NCBI GenBank assembly: GCA_900470155.1
Contig: UBZT01000003.1
Span: 310,001-374,000, forward strand
Direction of reading: 5' to 3'
Length of the DNA: 64,000 nucleotides
Source: Hyphomicrobiales bacterium
GTDB lineage: Bacteria > Pseudomonadota > Alphaproteobacteria > Rhizobiales > Rhizobiaceae
Shown here piece after piece: positions 58,063-64,000 of the stretch. Both the position numbers and the translations under genes were made by a program. Under the pieces are notes generated by a model. The model saw nothing but the letters and a program-made list of their open reading frames with translations. It was not told the DNA's origin and ran no database searches. Numbering within the stretch: position 1 is the stretch's first letter; each line of letters opens with the position of its first letter.

Positions 58063-58893
58063 ATGACCGAAACAGACAAAACCGTGGCCGATCCGGTCCT
58101 CGTGGAATTCGACAACGGCATTGCCTTCGTCACGCTTAACCGTCCGGAAAAGCGCAATGCGATGAACCCGGCGTTGAACAAGCGGATGATGGAAGTGCTT
58201 GAGGATCTCGAGGCCGACGACCGTTGCGGCGTTCTGGTGCTGCGCGGCGCCGGCCAGTCCTGGTCGGCCGGCATGGACCTCAAGGAATATTTCCGCGAAA
58301 ATGACGGCAAGGGCCGGGCTGCGGTCCTGAAGAGCCGCCGCCAGTCCGGTGGCTGGTGGAACCGGTTGATGTATTTCGAAAAGCCAACCATCGCCATGGT
58401 CAATGGCTGGTGCTTCGGTGGCGCATTTACGCCGCTGGTTGCCTGTGATCTGGCGGTTGCTGCCGATGAGGCGACATTCGGTCTGTCGGAAATCAACTGG
58501 GGCATTCTGCCGGGCGGCAATGTCACGCGTGCGGTCGCCGAGGTAATGAACCATCGCGACTCGCTTTACTACATCATGACCGGCGAGAATTTCGGTGGCC
58601 AGAAGGCGCGCGACATGGGCCTAGTCAACGAATCCGTGCCGCTTGCCGATCTCGAGACACGCGTACGTGCCATCTGCGCGACCCTGCTGGAAAAAAACCC
58701 GGTAGTGCTGAAGGCGGCCAAGGACACGTTCAAGCGGGTGCGCAACATGCCCTGGGAACTGGCCGACGACTATATCTATGCCAAGCTCGAGCAGATGCTG
58801 TTTCTCGACAAGAGCAATGGCCGCGCCGAAGGCCTCAAGCAGTTCCTCGACGACAAGACCTATCGTCCGGGCCTCGGCACGTACAAGCGTTGA
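58063..58893 (+). CDS. ech: p-Hydroxycinnamoyl-CoA hydratase/lyase
   Basis: 276-residue crotonase-family enzyme, the same length as the Pseudomonas HCHL/Ech that hydrates feruloyl-CoA and cleaves it to vanillin plus acetyl-CoA. The oxyanion-hole regions are RGAGQSWSAGMDL and NGWCFGGAFTPL. Glu143 (in SEINWG) and Tyr239 (DDYIYA) fall at the catalytic positions known from HCHL, while the serine at position 123 is a threonine. It starts with an AGGGAGC site. Cleavage by a lyase indicates the non-beta-oxidative route. Confidence 0.92.
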   Translation: MTETDKTVADPVLVEFDNGIAFVTLNRPEKRNAMNPALNKRMMEVLEDLEADDRCGVLVLRGAGQSWSAGMDLKEYFRENDGKGRAAVLKSRRQSGGWWNRLMYFEKPTIAMVNGWCFGGAFTPLVACDLAVAADEATFGLSEINWGILPGGNVTRAVAEVMNHRDSLYYIMTGENFGGQKARDMGLVNESVPLADLETRVRAICATLLEKNPVVLKAAKDTFKRVRNMPWELADDYIYAKLEQMLFLDKSNGRAEGLKQFLDDKTYRPGLGTYKR

Positions 58894-58904
58894 AGCTGGG
58901 AAAA

Positions 58905-58936
58905 GCCAACCGGCCAGGTTTTCTGGCCGGTTGCTT
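58905..58936 (+). terminator. Terminator of the hydroxycinnamate operon
   Basis: CAACCGGCCAG-GTTTT-CTGGCCGGTTG, an 11-bp perfect stem (58907-58917/58923-58933), extended by AAG/CTT, 12 bp after the ech stop. Confidence 0.85.
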
Positions 58937-59256
58937 CAATGGGTTAGGTGTTTGCTTCGTGACTTTGATTTGAGTGAGCGATCACGGTTCATCGTGGATT
59001 TGATCGCTAGTGTGTCGTACGAACCTCACAACAGTGCAATCCTAGTATTGCCAAGCAGGCCGACGATGTCCGTGTGAGAGAGCTTCAGCCGCTGGCCGAT
59101 CTCGGCGAGATGCGGGTAGGGGGTTGGCGTGCGACCATCTCCTGCAAAACAAATTTTTGATGTCGATGTCTCGAACGAGCCGAATGGGGGAACCCATCCG
59201 GGGCGCCAAAGCGCCAATCAGTACGTCAGTCCCAACCCATCAAACCCGCTCGTGCG
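58937..59256. other. Non-coding stretch between ech terminator and vapC
   Basis: 320 bp. A minus-strand frame at 59026-59217 encodes 63 residues (with PHLAEIGQRLKLSHTDIVGLLG) but has no ribosome site and no recognised family. It may be a fragment of a lost gene. Nothing else is supported. Confidence 0.4.
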
Positions 59257-59646
59257 TCACGCTGCGGAAAGAATGTCTGTCTGTGTGAAGTCGTTGCCTT
59301 TGAATAATAGTGGCTCGTCGAAATCCCTGGCCAGAGCGAAGGCAAAACAGTCGCCGAAATTCAGTCCAGCTTTATGCCTTCCCTTCCCGAAATCGAGAAA
59401 GGCTTGTCGGGCCAGATGGCCGTGCTCAACAGTCACGGGCTCTATATCGATCGCAGCACGGCGCAAGAAGGCATCAGCCTGCCTCATGCCTTCCGGCCCA
59501 AGCTGCTTTTCAATCACCATGGACTGTTCCAAATAGTTCGCCACGCTGATCCGGCAGGCTGCAGAATCATGGATCAGTCGCGTGTAGGCAACGGCTTCTG
59601 GCTATCCATAAAGAATAGCCACCATGGCTGATGTGTCGACAATCAT
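59257..59646 (-). pseudogene. vapC: VapC-type PIN-domain toxin with in-frame amber codon
   Basis: The reading frame starts with an ATG at 59646, overlapping the vapB stop (ATGA), and gives MIVDTSAMVAILYG, the normal PIN-domain start with the first catalytic Asp. Codon 15 (59604-59602) is TAG where relatives have a glutamate codon (GAG). The same frame then continues P-E-A-V-A-Y-T-R-L through KAGLNFGDCFAFALA and GNDFTQTDI to the stop at 59257 (129 codons). A single G-to-T change explains it. The remainder (59544 down) could start only at a GTG and would lack the active-site N-terminus. An inactive toxin is inferred unless the stop is suppressed or a sequencing error. Confidence 0.85.
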
Positions 59647-59891
59647 TTCGGCAGGCCGTCCTCGTCATAGAGAAGCGTTGCGTGATAAGCATAAGGTTGC
59701 TTCAGATGGGCTGCGGCCCGGTCAGCGATTGCCAGAAGCTCTTCGACGGAAGCCCTGCCTCTCTGTTTTTCGATTTGTGTATACCGTTCACGCAGAGCGT
59801 CAGTCACGACACGGCTCATACTCTGCCCGGTTGATTGGGCGATCGCCTGAGCAAGGCGATGCGCTTCGGGGTCTTTCACGTTGAGGCTCAT
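59643..59891 (-). CDS. vapB: VapB-type antitoxin
   Basis: 82-residue antitoxin of the rhizobial VapB/PSK-type (MSLNVKDPEAHRLAQAIAQ, then SRVVTDALRERY, EELLAIADRAA). The N-terminal half is a ribbon-helix-helix-like DNA-binding region, and the C-terminus binds VapC. The ATG at 59891 is preferred over 59906. It is intact although its toxin partner is interrupted. Autorepression through the repeats just upstream is likely. Confidence 0.85.
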   Translation of the reverse strand: MSLNVKDPEAHRLAQAIAQSTGQSMSRVVTDALRERYTQIEKQRGRASVEELLAIADRAAAHLKQPYAYHATLLYDEDGLPK

Positions 59892-59904
59892 GCGGAGAAA
59901 CTCC

Positions 59905-59940
59905 ATTCTACCTCGTCAGCCAATATTCTACCATTCTACC
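59905..59940. promoter_or_regulatory. Three ATTCTACC direct repeats upstream of vapB
   Basis: ATTCTACC occurs at 59905-59912, 59925-59932 and 59933-59940 (offsets 20 and 8 bp), just before the vapB start on the minus strand (GGTAGAAT there). Iterated short boxes at this place are typical of toxin-antitoxin autoregulation. Confidence 0.6.
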
Positions 59941-60181
59941 TCATTCGTACCGCAGTCTACAAGGTAGCATAGGCATCGAAACACTTTTCCTTCATTCGCT
60001 TTGGTCGCGCCGAAGTTCTGAATTGACCGATATCCGGGGCGCTCGACGGCTCGGGATATTTACGGGTCGACGGGCGATGATGTCGGCTCTGGTGCCGAAG
60101 GCGGGCTGGTACCGTCTCGAGAGTTTTCATAGCAGGTTGAACTTCGGACGCAGAACCGGAGAGTTTCATCATCGATCCATA
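59941..60181. other. Non-coding region between vapB and the carboxylase operon
   Basis: About 240 bp without a credible gene. It may include the vapB promoter at its left end. Short frames on both strands show no ribosome site or family pattern. Confidence 0.5.
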
Positions 60182-60209
60182 AAATGCCGAGGCCCATCAC
60201 CTAGGCCTC
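60182..60209 (-). terminator. Terminator overlapping the end of the carboxylase gene
   Basis: On the minus strand GAGGCC (60209-60204) and GGCCTC (60194-60189) enclose the stop codon at 60203-60201 and are followed by GGCATTTTATGG. A 6-bp stem, moderate strength. Confidence 0.55.
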
Positions 60210-61931
60210 GAACCGCGCAATCTCTGTGCCGGCCTGAAGATAGGCTCCAGCTTCCGCGACGAGACGGATCTTGCCGGCACGCAACGCCGTCACCTGGGTT
60301 TCCATCTTCATCGCTTCCATGACGGCGATCAGGTCGCCGGTCGCGACCTCTGCGCCGTCCTCGACCTTGAATGCCTGCAGGGTGCCGGAGATCGGCGCGG
60401 CGATACTGAGTGCGTCTTCGACTTTCGCGGTGGAGGCCGCGCCGGTATTATGACCGGAAAGCCCGCCGAGACCTGCCAACAGGGCGGCTGGAATGCCGAG
60501 TGCATGGCGCTTGCCGTCGATCTCGACATGGGTGCGGATAAGGGCGCTGTCGCCTGTCGGTTCCGGCCGGGCGGCTGCTTCCAGTGTTGCGGCAAAATCG
60601 GTCTCGATCCAGCGCGTATGCACCTTGAAGCCTTCTTCGCCGGTGAAGTCCGGGCTGTCCATGGCCGCGCGGTGGAAGGGTAGCACGGTCGCAATGCCTT
60701 CGATCTTGAACTCCTTCAGGGCACGGCGGGCGCGGGCCAAAGCCTGTTCGCGCGTGGCACCGGTGACGATCAGCTTGGCCATGAGGGAATCGAACGTTCC
60801 TGGCACGGTCGAGCCGGAGACGACGCCGGTGTCGAGGCGGATACCGGGGCCGGACGGAGCGTCGAATTTCGTGATCGTGCCGGGCGTCGGCAGGAAGCCG
60901 CGACCGGGATCCTCGGCATTGATGCGGAATTCGATTGAATGACCGCGCGGGGCGGGTGTTTCCGTGACCATCAACGGCAAGCCGTCGGCGATGCGGAACT
61001 GCTCGATGACGAGGTCGATGCCGGTCGTCTCCTCGGTCACGGGATGCTCGACCTGCAGGCGGGTATTGACTTCAAGGAAGGAGATTGTGCCGTCGACGCC
61101 GAGCAGGAATTCCACCGTGCCGGCACCAGAATAACCGGCAGCAGCGCAGATGCGCCTTGCAGCATCGTGGATCTCATGGCGCTGCGCCTCGGTGAGGAAG
61201 GGGGCGGGAGCCTCCTCGACCAGTTTCTGGTTGCGCCGCTGCAAAGAGCAGTCGCGGGTGCCGAGAACAAGCACATTGCCATGTTTGTCGGCCAGAACCT
61301 GTGCTTCGATATGGCGCGGGCGGTCGAGAAAACGCTCGAGGAAACATTCACCGCGACCAAAGGCGGCCTTGGCCTCGCGCACGGCAGATTCGTAGAGCTC
61401 GGGAATTTCTTCCATGGTCCAGGCGACCTTGAGGCCGCGGCCACCGCCGCCATGGGCGGCCTTAATGGCAACGGGCAGGCCATGCTGTTCGGCAAAGGCG
61501 ATCACCTCGGCTGCCGTCTCGACCGGGCCGTCGCTGCCGGCGACCAGAGGGGCGCCGACGCTGGTTGCGATGCGCCGTGCCTCGACCTTGTCGCCCAGCG
61601 CTTCAATCACATGCGGATTGGGACCGATCCAGATCAGACCTGCCTCTTGCACGGCACGGGCGAATTCCGCCCGTTCCGATAGGAAGCCATAGCCGGGATG
61701 CACCGCGTCGGCACCCGAACGCCTGGCAATGCCGATCAGCTTGTCGATGTCGAGATAGGTTTCCGCCGGGCGGCTGCCGTCCAGCCCATAGGCCTCGTCA
61801 GCGAGCTGGACGAAGAGCGCATCCAAATCGGGATCGGCATAAACCGCAACCGACCGGATGCCATGGTCACGACAGGCGCGGATGATGCGGACGGCGATTT
61901 CGCCACGGTTGGCGATCAGCACTTTTTTCAT
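60201..61931 (-). CDS. Biotin carboxylase with C-terminal biotin carrier domain
   Basis: 576-residue biotin-dependent carboxylase subunit: N-terminal [22 protein letters not shown]-grasp domain with [34 protein letters not shown], and a C-terminal biotinyl domain with the EAMKMET lysine. It is shorter than the usual 650-plus residues of acetyl/propionyl-CoA carboxylase alpha subunits. It lies 41 bp after the PxpB-PxpC fusion, an association seen in urea amidolyase and in 5-oxoproline/allophanate-type operons. The carboxylated substrate is uncertain. Confidence 0.86.
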   Translation of the reverse strand: MKKVLIANRGEIAVRIIRACRDHGIRSVAVYADPDLDALFVQLADEAYGLDGSRPAETYLDIDKLIGIARRSGADAVHPGYGFLSERAEFARAVQEAGLIWIGPNPHVIEALGDKVEARRIATSVGAPLVAGSDGPVETAAEVIAFAEQHGLPVAIKAAHGGGGRGLKVAWTMEEIPELYESAVREAKAAFGRGECFLERFLDRPRHIEAQVLADKHGNVLVLGTRDCSLQRRNQKLVEEAPAPFLTEAQRHEIHDAARRICAAAGYSGAGTVEFLLGVDGTISFLEVNTRLQVEHPVTEETTGIDLVIEQFRIADGLPLMVTETPAPRGHSIEFRINAEDPGRGFLPTPGTITKFDAPSGPGIRLDTGVVSGSTVPGTFDSLMAKLIVTGATREQALARARRALKEFKIEGIATVLPFHRAAMDSPDFTGEEGFKVHTRWIETDFAATLEAAARPEPTGDSALIRTHVEIDGKRHALGIPAALLAGLGGLSGHNTGAASTAKVEDALSIAAPISGTLQAFKVEDGAEVATGDLIAVMEAMKMETQVTALRAGKIRLVAEAGAYLQAGTEIARFEA

Positions 61932-61972
61932 GGATGTCTCCTCACAGTATTCTTCGTGCGATTTTGCTCGTT

Positions 61973-63571
61973 TCAGGCTTTTGCAGGCTTGATATCGGCA
62001 GAGCTGGTCACGGGCCGGAAGCGGATCTGGGCATTGACCGGGATCTGCCCGGCGAGATCGAGATGGTATTCGGCAACCGTACCGATTACGGGATAACCGC
62101 CGGTCAGGGGATGGTCGGCGAGGAAGAGAACGGGTTGCCCGCTATGCGGCACCTGGATGGCGCCGGTGGCCGTGCCCTCGCTCGGAAGCTCTGCCTTGTC
62201 CTTGCGCTCCAGCGCAACGTCGCCGCTGATGCGGATGCCGACGCGGTTCGACTGTGGTGTGACCTGCCAGAGCTGCGATGCCAGGGTGGCAATGCCGGTC
62301 TCTGTGAACCAGTCGCTGCGCGGCCCCATGATGACGTCGAGCGTGACAACGTCGCCGGAGGCCGGATGATCGAAGGCGGGTGCTTCCGTCAGTGAAACGC
62401 TGTTGAGACCGGCTGTCTCGGTGTTGATCGTCAGCACGGTGCCGGCAGTCACGGGATCGGGACCTACAACGGCAAGCGTGTCGGTCGAGGCGCTGCCGAG
62501 TACCGGCTTGACGGCAAAGCCGCCGCGCACCGAGAGATAGCTGCGCATGCCCTTCGGGGCCTGGCCGAGCGTGACGACATCGCCGGCTTCGAGTGCGATC
62601 GGCTGATAGGTCGAGGCTTCGATGCTGCGTCCGGATGCATCGCGGATCGTGATCGGGCAGGGAGCACCTGCTATGCCAAGCACGGTGCGGCCGGAGACTT
62701 CGAAGGAAAAGCCGCCGAGGATGATCTCCAGCACAGGCGTTCCGGCAGGATTGCCGACCACGCGATTGGCAGCCTTTAACGCGCTCTGGTCGAGCGCGCC
62801 GGATGACGACACACCCTGGCCGGTCTGGCCGAAGCGGCCGAGATCCTGGAACAGGGCCGGCATGGGGGCTGCAAGGACCTTGAACGTCAGGTCGGCTGCG
62901 GAAGGTTCTGCCGATGCAGTAGTCGCAAGCTTGCTGGATGTGACAAGAGCGCGAGAGGATTTCGCCAGATCGACGAAACGCACGCGGTAGCCGGGCTGAA
63001 ACAGCGCCGGCGGATCGCGGGACAGATCCCACATCTTTTCCGGCGTCGTGCCGATGATCTGCCAGCCGCCGGGGCTGTTTTGCGGATAGACGCCGGAAAA
63101 GGCACCGGCCAAGGCAACCGAGCCAGCCGGAATTTTTGTCCGCGGGCTCTGGCGGCGCGGCACCTGCAGGGCAGGGTCGCCACCAACGAGATAACCGAAG
63201 CCTGGGGCAAAGCCGCAGAAAGCGACGGTGAACGTGCTGTCAGTGTGGCGGCGGATGACGTCCTCGACGGAAAGGCCGGTCAGCTGTGCTACGTCAGCGA
63301 GGTCCTCGCCATCGTAGTTTACCGGGATTTCTACCAGCATGTCCGACGGCGCGATCCGGGCCGAGAGATCGCGGGTGGCGATAGCGGCGGCAAGCCGCTC
63401 GGCTGTCAGTTTTTCTGCCCGAAACCGGATCATCAGCGTGCGGGCGGCTGGCACCATGTCGATGATGCCATCCACCGGATCGGCTTCGAGCGAGGCAAAC
63501 AGCGCCAGCGTCTCGTCGAGATCGGCGAGTTCGACCAGAAGAACTGTCAGGCTGACGGGCAGGAAACGCAT
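61973..63571 (-). CDS. PxpB-PxpC fusion (5-oxoprolinase/urea-carboxylase-type carboxyltransferase)
   Basis: 532 residues. The N-terminal part (1-220) is KipI/PxpB-like ([39 protein letters not shown]), and the C-terminal part (about 240-520) is KipA/PxpC-like ([53 protein letters not shown]). In most bacteria the two are separate genes. The fusion with a downstream biotin carboxylase recalls the urea carboxylase layout and points to a biotin-dependent carboxylation or 5-oxoproline hydrolysis. The ATG at 63571 has GAGG upstream and begins 7 bp after the preceding stop. Confidence 0.86.
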   Translation of the reverse strand: MRFLPVSLTVLLVELADLDETLALFASLEADPVDGIIDMVPAARTLMIRFRAEKLTAERLAAAIATRDLSARIAPSDMLVEIPVNYDGEDLADVAQLTGLSVEDVIRRHTDSTFTVAFCGFAPGFGYLVGGDPALQVPRRQSPRTKIPAGSVALAGAFSGVYPQNSPGGWQIIGTTPEKMWDLSRDPPALFQPGYRVRFVDLAKSSRALVTSSKLATTASAEPSAADLTFKVLAAPMPALFQDLGRFGQTGQGVSSSGALDQSALKAANRVVGNPAGTPVLEIILGGFSFEVSGRTVLGIAGAPCPITIRDASGRSIEASTYQPIALEAGDVVTLGQAPKGMRSYLSVRGGFAVKPVLGSASTDTLAVVGPDPVTAGTVLTINTETAGLNSVSLTEAPAFDHPASGDVVTLDVIMGPRSDWFTETGIATLASQLWQVTPQSNRVGIRISGDVALERKDKAELPSEGTATGAIQVPHSGQPVLFLADHPLTGGYPVIGTVAEYHLDLAGQIPVNAQIRFRPVTSSADIKPAKA

Positions 63572-63578
63572 CGGAACC

Positions 63579-64000
63579 TCAAGCGTGATAGGCGGAATCG
63601 GGAATGTCGGTGATGAACATGTGGCCCGGCGCATGGGTAATGGCAAACGGCACGCCAGACGCCATGACGGCTGCCTGCGGGGTTACGCCACAGGCCCAGA
63701 ACACCGGCACTTCGCCGGGCTCGATGCGCACCGGATCGCCGAATTCCGGCTTGGCCAGATCCTTGATGCCGATTTCTTCGGGCGCGCCGACATGAACGGG
63801 TGCACCATGCACGGCCGGAAAACGGCCGGAAATGGTCGCAGCGTCGGCCACCCGCGATGCCGGGATCGGCCGCATCGAGACGACCATATTGCCATGCAGG
63901 CGACCGGCCGGGCGGCAAGCCTTGTTGGTCAAATACATAGGCACGTTCGACTTGTCGGTCATGTGGCGGATCTCGATACCGGCCTCGACCATCGGCGTCT
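63579..64000 (-). CDS. DUF1445 (putative hydro-lyase / D-glutamate cyclase) protein, 5' partial
   Basis: C-terminal about 140 residues of a DUF1445 protein, cut by the right edge: the frame is open beyond the ATG at 63992. Family text: [27 protein letters not shown] and [29 protein letters not shown] (shown in pieces). Mammalian relatives hydrolyse or cyclise D-glutamate/5-oxo-D-proline. Its position ahead of PxpB-PxpC supports metabolism of 5-oxoproline or a related lactam. Confidence 0.85.
   Translation of the reverse strand, partial: TPMVEAGIEIRHMTDKSNVPMYLTNKACRPAGRLHGNMVVSMRPIPASRVADAATISGRFPAVHGAPVHVGAPEEIGIKDLAKPEFGDPVRIEPGEVPVFWACGVTPQAAVMASGVPFAITHAPGHMFITDIPDSAYHA

Noticed and set aside
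59026..59217. Possible 63-codon gene on the minus strand
   Set aside because: No ribosome site and no recognised family; kept only as a remark in the intergenic entry.

Overview
The window looks like one end of a repABC secondary replicon (chromid or megaplasmid) from an alphaproteobacterium of the Rhizobiaceae (Rhizobium/Agrobacterium/Ensifer-like). The basis is a complete repA-repB-ctRNA-repC block with a parS-like palindrome downstream, high GC with dense overlapping operons, and a D-galacturonate cluster that from memory resembles the Agrobacterium Atu3135-Atu3143 set. No rRNA, tRNA, CRISPR array, insertion sequence or prophage was seen.

Layout. 1-3.8 kb: replication and partition (repA cut by the left edge), then parS and recX. 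4.5-16.8 kb: a catabolic locus with a GntR regulator, an acid-sugar kinase (DUF1537), a dipeptide-type ABC importer, and, divergently, a DapA-family lyase, a cytoplasmic sialidase-fold protein, an iron alcohol dehydrogenase and a PdxA2-type dehydrogenase. Kinase plus PdxA2 imply a C4 acid-sugar phosphate being oxidised to a triose phosphate; the imported substrate is unknown. 16.8-17.9 kb: an ornithine cyclodeaminase homologue. 18-25.7 kb: D-galacturonate oxidation, with TRAP uptake (dctPQM), uronate dehydrogenase, galactarolactone cycloisomerase and isomerase, KdgD and a GntR regulator.

26.5-41.5 kb: a LapA/LapG-type surface-adhesin locus. It holds a TolC-like outer membrane protein, an ABC exporter with a degenerate C39 domain, a membrane-fusion protein, a ribbon-helix-helix protein with a PAS-like tail, the LapG-type periplasmic protease, a 2301-residue adhesin (VCBS-type repeats, RTX repeats, an Ala-Ala-Gly candidate cleavage site near the N-terminus) and a lipoprotein. 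No LapD-like c-di-GMP receptor is in the window.

41.7-51.8 kb: an unusual cluster joining pterin/flavin-type enzymes (stand-alone RibD-type reductase, degenerate PTPS-fold protein, GTP cyclohydrolase II with a divergent N-terminal domain) to a methyltransferase, a glycosyltransferase, an MDR dehydrogenase and envelope genes (CDP-alcohol phosphatidyltransferase, FkbM methyltransferase, LPG-synthase-type flippase-like protein, LTA-synthase-like sulfatase). This is the best candidate for an undescribed pathway here.

51.8-58.9 kb: aromatic catabolism, with pobR/pobA and a hydroxycinnamate set (MarR regulator, feruloyl-CoA synthetase, enoyl-CoA hydratase/lyase, vanillin-type aldehyde dehydrogenase) that would feed 4-hydroxybenzoate to PobA. 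Two similar palindromes lie ahead of the aldehyde dehydrogenase and the CoA ligase. 59.2-59.9 kb: a vapBC toxin-antitoxin pair whose toxin carries an in-frame amber codon. 60.2-64 kb: a biotin carboxylase/BCCP protein, a PxpB-PxpC fusion and the end of a DUF1445 protein cut by the right edge.
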